From Fusobacterium perfoetens (lineage in GTDB: Bacteria > Fusobacteriota > Fusobacteriia > Fusobacteriales > Fusobacteriaceae), in assembly GCF_021531475.1 (NCBI RefSeq), contig NZ_JADYTX010000019.1, positions 1-39,393 of the forward strand: 39,393 nucleotides of DNA. Direction: 5' to 3'. The notes below the pieces were generated by a model that saw only the letters and a list, made by a program, of their open reading frames with translations, was not told the DNA's origin and made no database searches. Shown piece by piece: positions 1-7,609 of this stretch; positions within the stretch are counted from its first letter, which is position 1, and each line of letters begins with the position of its first letter. Position numbers and translations under genes: made by a program.

Positions 1-50
1 GAAGTCCAATAGAATATAGGAAATTTAAAGAAAAAAATGTTGATAATTAA
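1..50 (+). CDS. IS3-type transposase, C-terminal 15 residues only (partial)
   Basis: The frame beginning at position 3 reads SPIEYRKFKEKNVDN and stops at TAA 48-50. SPIEYR close to the C-terminus is the usual ending of the rve-type integrase domain of IS3/IS150 orfB proteins. Everything upstream is outside the window, so it is unknown whether the transposase is intact. Its stop lies only a few bases from the presumed terminal inverted repeat, as expected for these elements. Confidence 0.5.
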   Translation, partial: SPIEYRKFKEKNVDN

Positions 51-77
51 ATTGAGTACTTGACAGGGTACAGATCA
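1..77 (+). mobile_element. Right end of an IS3-family (IS150-like) insertion sequence, cut by the window edge
   Basis: Only the last part of the element is visible. A short reading frame ending at 48-50 has the SPIEYR signature typical of the C-terminus of IS3-family integrase/transposases. It is followed by TTGAGTACTTGACAGGGTACA and then GATCA (52-77). Read from the outside this gives an end beginning TGATCTGTACCC, which resembles IS150-group terminal inverted repeats. The boundary with host DNA is at about 72-77, because pyroglutamyl-peptidase homology starts at about 82. The left end lies outside the window, so the size and subgroup cannot be fixed. The family name is from memory of the motif. 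Confidence 0.6.
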
Positions 78-261
78 AAAACACAACTTAAATATTCGCG
101 GGGGATTTATTCACATCCCATACATTCGTGAACAAATTATAAATAAAAAATCTACACCTTATATGGAGCTTTCAACTATTGTAGAGGCTTTAAAAATTTC
201 TATTAAAACTATCAAAAAATATAATAAAGATATTCTAGTTTCTGGAGGTTTAGAATTTTAA
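78..261 (+). pseudogene. pcp: Pyroglutamyl-peptidase I (pcp), 3' remnant truncated by the insertion sequence
   Basis: The frame that stops with TAA at 259-261 is open back to the IS boundary. It encodes about 60 residues that look like the C-terminus of pyrrolidone-carboxylate peptidase: a GGFIHIPYIREQ segment, then a TP-x-M-x-L-x-x-IVEAL helix. The family motif is recalled as GFxHIPxxPEQ...TPSMxLxxIV. The N-terminal part with the catalytic Glu and Cys is missing, replaced by IS sequence. The intact enzyme cuts N-terminal pyroglutamate from peptides, and the operon directly downstream degrades free pyroglutamate, so the gene belonged to this pathway. If the 5' half survives left of the IS, excision could in principle restore it. 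Confidence 0.72.
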
Positions 262-371
262 CCAGCTTTAACAATATAAATCTCAGCTCAACAATATTTA
301 TATAAAATATTATATATTTATTTTATATTTAAAATATATATTATTTTTAGTATTTTTTTACACCATTTTTA

Positions 372-400
372 TTGTAAAATGTTCTTAATAATGATAGAAT
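372..400 (+). promoter_or_regulatory. Promoter of the pyroglutamate (pxp) operon
   Basis: TTGTAA (372-377), a 17-base spacer and TAGAAT (395-400) form a sigma-70-like promoter about 55 bases before pxpA. The predicted start of transcription is near 407. Confidence 0.55.
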
Positions 401-406
401 ATCCAT

Positions 407-424
407 AATCAATAACTTTTGATT
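407..424. promoter_or_regulatory. Palindrome AATCAA-N6-TTGATT at the predicted transcription start, possible operator
   Basis: A perfect inverted repeat of 6-base arms with a 6-base centre starts just downstream of the predicted -10 of the pxp operon. A repressor bound here would block initiation. No regulator gene lies next to the operon, and in such AT-rich DNA short palindromes occur by chance. Confidence 0.3.
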
Positions 425-455
425 TTTAATTTTACTTTAAAAAGGGGGACTAAAA

Positions 456-1223
456 ATGGTGAAAGTAGATTTGAATTGCGATCTTGGAGAAAGTTTTGGA
501 GCTTACAAAATAGGTATGGACGAAGATGTACTACAATATATATCTTCTGCTAATGTTGCTTGTGGTTGGCATGCTGGAGATTCTATGGTTATGGAAAAGA
601 CTGTGGCACTTGCTAAGAAAAACGGCGTTGCTGTTGGGGCACATCCTGGTTTTCCTGATTTAGTTGGATTTGGTAGAAGAAATCTAAATGCTAGTCCAGC
701 AGAAGTAAAAACATATATTAAATATCAACTTGGTGCTTTACAAGCCTTTGCTAAAGCTGAGGGGATAAAACTTCAACACGTTAAACCTCACGGAGCTTTA
801 TATAATATGGCTGCTAAAGATGCTAAACTTGCTATGGCTATCGCTGAAGCAATAAAAGAAGTTGATGATGATTTAATTTTAATGGGACTTGCTAATAGTG
901 AAATGATAAAAGCTGGAGAAGCTTTAGGATTAAAAGTTGCTAATGAAGTTTTTGCTGACCGTGCTTATAACGACGATGGAACTTTAGTGGCTAGAACTTT
1001 ACCTGGAGCTGTTATTCACGATAAAGAATTAGCTATAAAAAGAGTTATCAGAATGGTAAAAGAGGGAAAAGTTGAAAGTATAAATGGAAAAGATGTTGAT
1101 ATAAATGTTCAAACTATCTGTATCCATGGAGATAATCCTGAGGCTTTAGTATTCTCTAAAAATATAAAAGAGGCTCTTATAAAAGAAGGTGTAGAAATAA
1201 CTAATTTAAGAGGTGATGAATAA
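456..1223 (+). CDS. pxpA: 5-oxoprolinase (ATP-hydrolysing) subunit A
   Basis: This is a 255-residue LamB/YcsF-family protein of full family length. With PxpB and PxpC it converts 5-oxo-L-proline (pyroglutamate) to L-glutamate at the cost of ATP in the cytoplasm. Family motifs are visible: [12 protein letters not shown] near the N-terminus (4-15), [10 protein letters not shown] (about 33-42), GAHPGFPD (about 61-68), KPHGALYN in the middle and [10 protein letters not shown] near the C-terminus. The ATG is preceded by AAAGGGGGAC at a good distance. The stop codon overlaps the ATG of the next gene (TAATG), so the two are translationally coupled. First gene of the operon. Confidence 0.95.
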   Translation: MVKVDLNCDLGESFGAYKIGMDEDVLQYISSANVACGWHAGDSMVMEKTVALAKKNGVAVGAHPGFPDLVGFGRRNLNASPAEVKTYIKYQLGALQAFAKAEGIKLQHVKPHGALYNMAAKDAKLAMAIAEAIKEVDDDLILMGLANSEMIKAGEALGLKVANEVFADRAYNDDGTLVARTLPGAVIHDKELAIKRVIRMVKEGKVESINGKDVDINVQTICIHGDNPEALVFSKNIKEALIKEGVEITNLRGDE

Positions 1224-2416
1224 TGGCGGATAACAAAAATAAAGGGGCGATTGTTGGAGCTGCTTTCCTTATGGCTACTTCTGCTATAGGACCTGGATTT
1301 TTAACTCAAACTGCTGTTTTTACAGAACAATTTAAAGCAAACTTTGCTTTTACTATTCTTGTTGTTACTGTTGCAACTCTTATAGTTCAACTTAATATTT
1401 GGAGAGTTATTTGCGTTTCTGGTATGAGAGGACAAGATATTGCCAATAAAGTGGCTCCTGGTCTTGGATATTTTATCGCTGGACTTGTTTCTCTTGGAGG
1501 ACTTGCTTTTAATATAGGTAACGTTGGAGGAGCTGCTCTTGGACTTAATGCTCTTTTTGGTTGCAATGTTACTGTTGGAGTTTTAATCTCTGGAGCTCTT
1601 GCTGTTTTTGTTTTCCTATCTAAAGATATGGGACCTGTAATGGATAAGCTTACAAAAGTTCTTGGAGGAATTATGATAGTTGTTATGGCTTATGTAGCTG
1701 TTTTATCTAATCCACCAGTTGGAGCTGCTATTCACGGAGCTTTCCTACCTGAAAGTTATGGAGATTTAACTCTTTCTATAGTTACTCTTCTTGGAGGAAC
1801 TATTGGAGGATATATCACTTTTGCTGGAGCACATAGACTTATTGATGCTGATACAAAAGGAATTGAAAATCTTGATAAAATAAATCAAAGTTCTATTATG
1901 GGAGTTTCTATTGCATCTATAATTAGAATTATGTTATTCCTTGCTGTTCTTGGAGTAGTTTCTACAGGATTCGCATTAGACCCAGCTAACCCACCTGCAT
2001 CTGCTTTCAGAGCTGGAGCTGGTGTTATCGGTTATAAAATATTTGGTCTAGTTATCTTTGCTGCTGCTCTTACATCTATCGTTGGAGCTGCTTATACATC
2101 AGTATCTTTCCTAAAAACTTTGTCAAAAACTGTTATGGAAAAAGAAAAATTCTTTATAATAGGATTTATAGTTTTCTCTACTGTCGTAATGGCATTTTTA
2201 GGAAAACCTGTTGTTTTACTAGTTCTTGCAGGTTCTTTAAATGGACTTATTCTACCTATAACTTTAGGAGTTATTCTTCTTGGTTCTAGAAAAAAAGAGA
2301 TTGTTGGAGAATACAAACACTCTATGGTTTTAACTATTCTTGGAGCTATAGTTGTATTGGTTACTGGTTATGCAGGAATTACATCTTTACAAGGAATATT
2401 AAAACTTTTTAGCTAA
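1223..2416 (+). CDS. NRAMP-family (YcsG-like) membrane transporter, candidate pyroglutamate importer
   Basis: A 397-residue, highly hydrophobic protein with about 11 membrane segments and the general look of the NRAMP family. The metal-binding signatures of true Mn/Fe transporters are absent. The DPGN motif of helix 1 is replaced by IGPGFLTQ (residues 22-29), and the MPHN motif expected in helix 6 reads FAGAHR (about residues 200-205). It therefore probably does not carry divalent metals. Its place between pxpA and pxpB, with start and stop overlapping pxpA, suggests uptake of 5-oxoproline. B. subtilis ycsG sits beside ycsF (pxpA) in the same way. The substrate is an inference. Confidence 0.85.
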   Translation: MADNKNKGAIVGAAFLMATSAIGPGFLTQTAVFTEQFKANFAFTILVVTVATLIVQLNIWRVICVSGMRGQDIANKVAPGLGYFIAGLVSLGGLAFNIGNVGGAALGLNALFGCNVTVGVLISGALAVFVFLSKDMGPVMDKLTKVLGGIMIVVMAYVAVLSNPPVGAAIHGAFLPESYGDLTLSIVTLLGGTIGGYITFAGAHRLIDADTKGIENLDKINQSSIMGVSIASIIRIMLFLAVLGVVSTGFALDPANPPASAFRAGAGVIGYKIFGLVIFAAALTSIVGAAYTSVSFLKTLSKTVMEKEKFFIIGFIVFSTVVMAFLGKPVVLLVLAGSLNGLILPITLGVILLGSRKKEIVGEYKHSMVLTILGAIVVLVTGYAGITSLQGILKLFS

Positions 2417-2432
2417 AATTAAAATTTTAATT

Positions 2433-2471
2433 GAGAAGATTTTCCTCTAAAATTTTGAGGAAAATTTTCTC
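2433..2471 (+). other. Intercistronic hairpin inside the pxp operon
   Basis: GAGAAGATTTTCCTC (2433-2447) pairs with GAGGAAAATTTTCTC (2457-2471), giving a 15-pair stem with one G-U pair and a 9-base loop. It directly follows a perfect 16-base palindrome (2417-2432, AATTAAAATTTTAATT). No long U-run follows, so it is more likely a partial terminator, processing site or mRNA stabiliser than a full stop. It separates the pxpA/transporter pair from pxpB and pxpC. Confidence 0.5.
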
Positions 2472-2494
2472 TCTTATATTATATAGGAGGAATT

Positions 2495-3217
2495 ATGAGA
2501 TTTTTAAAAGCTGGAGACTCTTCCCTTATAATTGAATTAGGTAATGAGATATCTCCTATAATAAACTATAACCTAAAAAAAATTACTGATTATCTTGATT
2601 CTTTAAAGCACCCTGCTATAAAAGATTTGTTACCTACTTATAGATCTGTTATTGTTTACTATGATCCTCTTTTAATAACTTTTGAAGAACTAAAAGATAT
2701 AGTTGAAAAAAATTGTAAAATAGATGACACTAATGTAGATTCTATGAAAAAATTTATAGTCGAGATCCCTGTTCTTTATGGTGGAGAATATGGTCCTGAT
2801 ATAGAAAATATCGCTACACACAACAATCTTTCTATAGAAGAAGTTATAAAAATTCATACTTCTGGAGAATATTTAGTGTATATGCTTGGATTTACTCCTG
2901 GTTTCCCATATCTAGGTGGAATGGACAAAAGAATCGCCACTCCTCGTTTAAAAACTCCTAGAACAAAAATCCCCGGTGGATCTGTTGGAATAGCTGGAGA
3001 ACAAACTGGAGTATATCCAATAGAAAGTCCTGGTGGTTGGCAACTTCTTGGAAGAACACCACTAAATTTCTTTGACCCTAATAATGAAAAACCATTCCTT
3101 ATCAATGCTGGAGAATATATAAAATTTGTGCAAATCTCTGAAGAGGAATATCACAAAATAATTGAACAAGTAAAAAATAAAACTTATGTTGTAAAAAGTT
3201 ACTGGAAGGAGGACTAG
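2495..3217 (+). CDS. pxpB: 5-oxoprolinase subunit B (KipI family)
   Basis: A 240-residue member of the KipI/AHS1 family, normal length. The diagnostic block GFTPGFPYLGGM followed by TPRLKTPR and IPGGSVGIAG...QTGVYP lies at about residues 131-180. PxpB forms the carboxylase-like half with PxpC in the 5-oxoprolinase complex. It has a strong AGGAGG site 6 bases before the ATG and is 2 bases from pxpC. In B. subtilis the relative KipI also inhibits the sporulation kinase KinA; nothing here suggests sporulation, so the metabolic role is preferred. Confidence 0.94.
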   Translation: MRFLKAGDSSLIIELGNEISPIINYNLKKITDYLDSLKHPAIKDLLPTYRSVIVYYDPLLITFEELKDIVEKNCKIDDTNVDSMKKFIVEIPVLYGGEYGPDIENIATHNNLSIEEVIKIHTSGEYLVYMLGFTPGFPYLGGMDKRIATPRLKTPRTKIPGGSVGIAGEQTGVYPIESPGGWQLLGRTPLNFFDPNNEKPFLINAGEYIKFVQISEEEYHKIIEQVKNKTYVVKSYWKED

Positions 3218-3219
3218 TT

Positions 3220-4260
3220 ATGGAAACTATTAAAATTTTAGATGCTGGACTTTTAACTACTGTCCAAGATTTAGGAAGATATGGATTCCAAAGATATGGT
3301 GTTTCTGCTTCTGGTGTAATGGACGAGTATTCTGCCAAAATTGCAAATAAATTAGTTGGAAATAAAGTAGGTGAAGCTGTTCTTGAAACTACTTTAAAAG
3401 GTGTTCAAATAGAGTTTTTACAAAATACAGCTGTTGCAATTACTGGTGGAAATTGTGATGTAACTTTAAATGGAGCTAAAATAGAATTATGGCAAAGTTA
3501 TTTAGTTAACAGAGGGGATATTCTTAAAATGGGAATATGCAGATCTGGACTTAGAAACTATCTAGCTTTTGCTGGTGGAATAGATGTTCCTATTATAATG
3601 AACAGTAAATCTACAAACTTAAAAGCAAAAGTTGGAGGATTTAATGGAAGAAAACTTATGACTGGAGATGTTTTATCAGTTGGAGTTGGATCTCTAGAAG
3701 CTCCTTTAACTCTTAACAAACATTATATTCCTACTTATTCTAAAGATATAAAAGTTGGAGTTATTTTAGGGCAACAAGATGACCACTTTACAGAAGCTGG
3801 TATAAAAACTTTCTTAAATGAAACTTATACTGTCACTCAAGAAAGCGATAGAATGGGTATCAGACTTTCTTCTGTATCTGGAGCTACAATAGAACATAAA
3901 AATGGTGCTGATATTATATCTGATGGTATAACTTTTGGTGCTATACAAGTTCCCGGAAGTGGACAACCAATAGTTATGATGGCTGATAGACAAACTACTG
4001 GAGGATACACTAAGATAGGAAATGTTATAAGCTCTGATTTAGCAAAACTTGCTCAAGCCACTCCTGGAACAAAAGTAAAATTTGTAGAATATACTTTAGA
4101 ACAAGCTGTACAAGCTATAAAAAATAATGATATTATAATAAATAATCAAAATTCTTATATCTCTCCTGTTAAAGAGGAAGTTGTAGATAGTTCTAGTAGA
4201 GATTATAGAATAAAAATTAACAATAAAATTTTTGAATTAAAAGTTGAAAGAATAAGATAA
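3220..4260 (+). CDS. pxpC: 5-oxoprolinase subunit C (biotin-dependent carboxyltransferase family)
   Basis: A 346-residue AHS2/KipA-family protein. Family blocks include GLLTTVQDLGRYGFQRYGV near residue 10, GVMDEYSAK, YLAFAGGIDVP (about 107-117), STNLKAKVGGFNGR and VPGSGQPIVMMADRQTTGGY (about 251-270). It completes the PxpABC oxoprolinase. The last 30 residues form an extension of the type DYRIKINNKIFELKVERI, which resembles the first strand pair of biotin-carrier-like domains but has no biotinyl-lysine region. The gene starts 2 bases after pxpB with GGAGGA upstream. A bidirectional terminator follows. Confidence 0.94.
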   Translation: METIKILDAGLLTTVQDLGRYGFQRYGVSASGVMDEYSAKIANKLVGNKVGEAVLETTLKGVQIEFLQNTAVAITGGNCDVTLNGAKIELWQSYLVNRGDILKMGICRSGLRNYLAFAGGIDVPIIMNSKSTNLKAKVGGFNGRKLMTGDVLSVGVGSLEAPLTLNKHYIPTYSKDIKVGVILGQQDDHFTEAGIKTFLNETYTVTQESDRMGIRLSSVSGATIEHKNGADIISDGITFGAIQVPGSGQPIVMMADRQTTGGYTKIGNVISSDLAKLAQATPGTKVKFVEYTLEQAVQAIKNNDIIINNQNSYISPVKEEVVDSSSRDYRIKINNKIFELKVERIR

Positions 4261-4266
4261 AAATTT

Positions 4267-4306
4267 AAATGGACTTTTGCATTTATAATTTTGCAACAGT
4301 CCATTT
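4267..4306. terminator. Bidirectional terminator between pxpC and the leftward MATE gene
   Basis: Arms 4267-4281 and 4292-4306 (AAATGGACTTTTGCA / TGCAACAGTCCATTT) pair over 15 bases with one mismatch and a 10-base loop. U-rich runs follow on both strands, so it serves the two convergent genes. Confidence 0.85.
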
Positions 4307-4308
4307 TT

Positions 4309-5670
4309 TTAATTCATATTTTCCATTCTTTTTATCTCTCTTCTCACTAAAAAACTTGCCATTAAAAATGAGATAAAATCTGCCACAGGTCCAGCATATA
4401 AAACTCCATCTATCTCTAAAAATTTAGGAAAAATAACTATCATTGGAAGCAAAAATAAAATCTGTCTTGTTATAGAAACTATCATTCCTATCTTTGCTCT
4501 CCCTATAGCTGTGAAAAAGTTTCCACACATTGGCTGTACAGCATTTAAAAAAGTTAATCCCATAAATATTTTGAAATATTTCTCTGCAAAAATAAAATAC
4601 TCCTCTGTTCCGTCTCCAAATATACTTGTAAGTTCTCTTGGAAAAATTTGAAATATCAAAAAAGCCAATGTTGATATTGTTATTCCTGTTCCTAACATAA
4701 TTTTAAAAGTTTCTTTTACTCTCTCATAATTTTTTGCCCCATAATTAAATCCAATAATAGGTTGAGCTCCTTGAGCTATTCCAATTATTATTGAAATAAA
4801 AATAATATTTATTTTTGTTATTATTCCTACACAAGCAAGAGGGATAGCTCCACCATAAATAGAGCGTTCTCCATAATACATCAAAACATTGTTAAGAGTG
4901 ATTTGAACTATCATCATTGCAAGTTGATTAGTGGCTGGTCCCATTCCCAAAAATATAATATTTTTTATTAAATCTAAAGATGGTGAAAATAAAATCTCTT
5001 TCGTAACTTTAAAACTTTTCATTTTGTAAAAAAGATAGTATATAACACAACAAAAAGATATTATCTGTCCAATAACTGTTGCCCAAGCAGCTCCAGCTAT
5101 CCCCATATTAAGTCCAAAAATAAATATTGGGTCTAAAATAGTATTTGCCAAAGCCCCACTTAAAATACTTATCATTGAAAATTTTGGACTTCCGTCAGCT
5201 CTGATTATAAAACTCATCACAGTTGAGAGAATAATAAAAGGTATTCCAAAATTTGTTATTCCTGTGTAAGTTCTTGCATAGGGAAAAATTTTTTCAGTAG
5301 AGCCAAAAAAATAAAGTAAATTATCTAAAAATAAAAAAACTATTATTGAAATAATTAAACCTAAGACAGTTGCAAAAAATATTCCATTTCCCACTATTTT
5401 TTTAGCTTTTTCATCTTCGCCTCTCCCTTGACAAAGGCTAAAATTTGAAGCTGTTCCTATTCCACAAAGAAGAGAGGTTGCTAAACAAACTGTAACTAAT
5501 GGAAATGCTACATTAGTTGCTGCATTCCCTAAGACTCCAACACTTTGTCCAATGAAAATTTGATCAACAATATTATATAAAGCACTAACAAGCCCACTAA
5601 TTATAGCTGGTATTGAAAATCTTAAAAGTAACTTTGGTATTTTTTCTATTGCTAAAATATTTTTTCCCAT
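4309..5670 (-). CDS. MATE-family efflux transporter
   Basis: A 453-residue inner-membrane protein with about 12 hydrophobic segments, of normal MATE length. Typical N-terminal features are LLRFSIPAIISGLVSALYN followed by IVDQIFIGQ, with the related pattern repeated in the second half (for example GIAQGAQPIIGFNYGAKN). MATE proteins export drugs, dyes or metabolites by sodium or proton antiport; the substrate cannot be read here. The start has AAGGAGGAG at a good distance. Its own leader contains a terminator-like hairpin (5690-5718), so expression is probably controlled by premature termination. Confidence 0.88.
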   Translation of the reverse strand: MGKNILAIEKIPKLLLRFSIPAIISGLVSALYNIVDQIFIGQSVGVLGNAATNVAFPLVTVCLATSLLCGIGTASNFSLCQGRGEDEKAKKIVGNGIFFATVLGLIISIIVFLFLDNLLYFFGSTEKIFPYARTYTGITNFGIPFIILSTVMSFIIRADGSPKFSMISILSGALANTILDPIFIFGLNMGIAGAAWATVIGQIISFCCVIYYLFYKMKSFKVTKEILFSPSLDLIKNIIFLGMGPATNQLAMMIVQITLNNVLMYYGERSIYGGAIPLACVGIITKINIIFISIIIGIAQGAQPIIGFNYGAKNYERVKETFKIMLGTGITISTLAFLIFQIFPRELTSIFGDGTEEYFIFAEKYFKIFMGLTFLNAVQPMCGNFFTAIGRAKIGMIVSITRQILFLLPMIVIFPKFLEIDGVLYAGPVADFISFLMASFLVRREIKRMENMN

Positions 5671-5689
5671 ACTCCTCCTTTACAAAAAA

Positions 5690-5718
5690 AGCATAAGTCA
5701 CACAATTGGACTTACGCT
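5690..5718 (-). promoter_or_regulatory. Terminator-like hairpin in the leader of the minus-strand MATE gene (attenuator)
   Basis: Read on the minus strand, AGCGTAAGTC pairs with GACTTATGCT around a 9-base loop and is followed at once by a run of seven T and then the Shine-Dalgarno sequence of the MATE gene. The one non-Watson-Crick pair is a G-U pair only in the minus-strand RNA (it would be A-C in the plus-strand RNA), which supports this orientation. It lies between the predicted promoter (5752-5760) and the start codon. Confidence 0.6.
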
Positions 5719-5751
5719 TCCGCTACACATTGCTTAAAATTTCTTTAAAAT

Positions 5752-5760
5752 ATTATACCA
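5752..5760 (-). promoter_or_regulatory. Extended -10 promoter of the minus-strand MATE gene
   Basis: TGGTATAAT on the minus strand is a perfect -10 with the TGN extension. No good -35 is visible. The predicted leader of about 70 bases contains the hairpin at 5690-5718. Confidence 0.5.
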
Positions 5761-5809
5761 TAATTTTTTTATTTTTTCTAAATTTTTTAACTATTTATAC
5801 TGTAAAATG

Positions 5810-5818
5810 TGTTATACT
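5810..5818 (+). promoter_or_regulatory. Extended -10 promoter of the plus-strand MATE gene
   Basis: TGTTATACT is an extended -10 element about 25 bases before the Shine-Dalgarno sequence. The -35 region is weak. Confidence 0.4.
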
Positions 5819-5866
5819 ATCTTTTATAGATGACAAAAAGGAGGGGCTATTTTTTAGCATATTTTT

Positions 5867-7228
5867 ATGAAATTATCAAATGATTTAGGAAATGATTCTA
5901 TTCTTGGACTTGTTTTTAAACTAGCTATCCCTACAATGCTAGCTCAACTTGTAAATCTTCTTTATAGTATTATTGATAGAATGTATATTGGACATATTCC
6001 TATTGTGGGAAGTTTAGCTCTTGCTGGAGTTGGAATATGTGGACCAATAGTTGCTTTTCTCTCTTCCTTTGGAACTTTAATTGGACTTGGTGGTTCTATT
6101 ATAATGTCAATCAGAATGGGAGAAAAAAATAATGAAAAAGCAAAACAAGTTTTAGCAAATAGTTTTTTGGCTCTTTCTATACTAGGAGTTAGTTTGACTA
6201 TTATTTTTCTTTTATTAAAAAATAGATTGATTATGCTTTTTGGAGCTAGTGAGATTACTTTTTCCTATGCTAATACATATTTGACAATCTATACTTTAGG
6301 AAGTTTTTTCGCTCTTATGGCAATTGGACTTAACTTTTTTATAACTTGCCAAGGTTTTCCAATGATAGGAATGTTTACTGTAATTATTGGGGCTTTAACT
6401 AATATTTTACTTGATACTGTTTTTATATTTGGTTTGAAAATGGGAGTGGCTGGAGCTGCTTGGGCAACCGTTATAGCTCAGTTTTTATCTTTTTTATTTG
6501 CTTTTCTTTTTTTGACTAGCAAAAAAATTATTATCCCCATAACTTTTGGAGGATATTCAAAAGACATAATTAAAAAAATAATAAAATTTGGATTTTCTCC
6601 ATTTTTTATCTTAGCCACTGATAGTTTGATTTTAATCAACTTAAATGCTATGCTACAAAAATTTGGAGGTTCGTCTCAAGGAGATTTACTTATCTCTGGA
6701 GCTACTATTATTCAAAGTTATCTTTTACTTATAACAGGTCCTTTAATTGGTCTTTCTGGAGGAACTCAACCTCTTTTAAGTTATAACTACGGAGGTAAAA
6801 ATATAGAAAGAGTTAAACAAGCTGAAAAATATATTACAATTTTTGCTCTTACTCTTACAACTACTATGTTCTTTGCTACAAAATATATTGCCCCTTATTT
6901 TATAAGTCTTTTTACTACTGAATTAAGTCTTACTGATATCTCTCTTTGGGGGATAAAAATGAGTGTCTTGGCAATTATTCCATTGTCATTTCAATATTGT
7001 TTTGTGGATGGATTTACGGCAGTTGGAAGAATAAAAACCGCTTTTTCTCTATCAATGTTAAGAAAATTTACTTATATGATTAGTACATTTTTATTACCTA
7101 TATTTTTTGAAGCTAAATTTGCTTTTTTTGCTCAACCTATCTGTGATATTGTTGGTTCAATAGCGAGTAGTATTGTTTTCTATCTTGTATTTAAAAAACA
7201 TCTCGAAAAAAGATTAAGACAAAACTAA
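5867..7228 (+). CDS. MATE-family efflux transporter
   Basis: A 453-residue MATE transporter, equal in length to but clearly different in sequence from its divergent neighbour. The N-terminus (NDSILGLVFKLAIPTMLAQ, then LVNLLYSIIDRMYIGH) is the usual MATE opening, and the second half has GGTQPLLSYNYGGKN. About 12 membrane segments are expected. The ATG is the only plausible start, since an in-frame TAG lies 12 bases upstream. The only Shine-Dalgarno sequence (GGAGG, 5840-5844) is 22 bases away, with a small hairpin (5846-5858) between them that would shorten the effective distance. Substrate unknown; it may be an exporter of small cationic compounds. Confidence 0.88.
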   Translation: MKLSNDLGNDSILGLVFKLAIPTMLAQLVNLLYSIIDRMYIGHIPIVGSLALAGVGICGPIVAFLSSFGTLIGLGGSIIMSIRMGEKNNEKAKQVLANSFLALSILGVSLTIIFLLLKNRLIMLFGASEITFSYANTYLTIYTLGSFFALMAIGLNFFITCQGFPMIGMFTVIIGALTNILLDTVFIFGLKMGVAGAAWATVIAQFLSFLFAFLFLTSKKIIIPITFGGYSKDIIKKIIKFGFSPFFILATDSLILINLNAMLQKFGGSSQGDLLISGATIIQSYLLLITGPLIGLSGGTQPLLSYNYGGKNIERVKQAEKYITIFALTLTTTMFFATKYIAPYFISLFTTELSLTDISLWGIKMSVLAIIPLSFQYCFVDGFTAVGRIKTAFSLSMLRKFTYMISTFLLPIFFEAKFAFFAQPICDIVGSIASSIVFYLVFKKHLEKRLRQN

Positions 7229-7242
7229 AATAAAAATAACTG

Positions 7243-7271
7243 TTGCATTTTTTCCAAAAAAACAATATAAT
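7243..7271 (+). promoter_or_regulatory. Promoter of the yerC-like gene
   Basis: TTGCAT (7243-7248), a 17-base spacer and TATAAT (7266-7271). This is a near-consensus sigma-70 promoter about 45 bases before the start codon. Confidence 0.65.
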
Positions 7272-7315
7272 TTAGTAAACTGAATTATTAAAGTGCTAGA
7301 TGATAGGAGGAAAAA

Positions 7316-7609
7316 ATGAATAAATTAAAAAATCCTGTAAATGATGCTTTATTTGAGGCTTTCTTAAAATTAGAAACTTTAGAAGAGTGTTATGCTTTTT
7401 TTGAAGATATTTGTACTTTTAAAGAGATTGAGGCAATGGGAGCAAGACTTGAAGCAGCAAAACTTTTAGATAAAGGAAATACTTATGAAGAAATTTTAAA
7501 AAAAATAAATATTTCATCTTCTACTCTTAGCCGTGTAAGTAAAGCTTTTAAATATGGAACTGGTGGATATAAACTTATTATTGATAGAGTAGAAGAAAAA
7601 AAAGATTAA
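7316..7609 (+). CDS. TrpR-related YerC/YecD family DNA-binding protein
   Basis: A 97-residue protein of the TrpR-like YerC/YecD family: an N-terminal helical part (LFEAFLKLETLEECYAFFEDI), the FKEIEAMGARLEAAKLL helix, and a helix-turn-helix of the form TYEEILKKINISSSTLSRVSKA (about residues 60-81). Family members are small cytoplasmic DNA-binding proteins; their effector is generally unknown. It has its own promoter and AGGAGG site and ends in a strong terminator, so it is a single-gene unit. There is no trp gene nearby, so regulation of tryptophan genes is not implied. Confidence 0.85.
   Translation: MNKLKNPVNDALFEAFLKLETLEECYAFFEDICTFKEIEAMGARLEAAKLLDKGNTYEEILKKINISSSTLSRVSKAFKYGTGGYKLIIDRVEEKKD

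Noticed and set aside
2092-2316. Minus-strand frame inside the NRAMP-like gene
   Set aside because: No ribosome site or promoter; the plus-strand gene is clear.
5670-5760. Known riboswitch class (preQ1, guanidine) in the MATE leader
   Set aside because: The leader is too short and lacks the conserved bases of these classes as I know them.
7316-7609. True tryptophan repressor TrpR
   Set aside because: Length and sequence fit the YerC/YecD group, and no trp genes are nearby.
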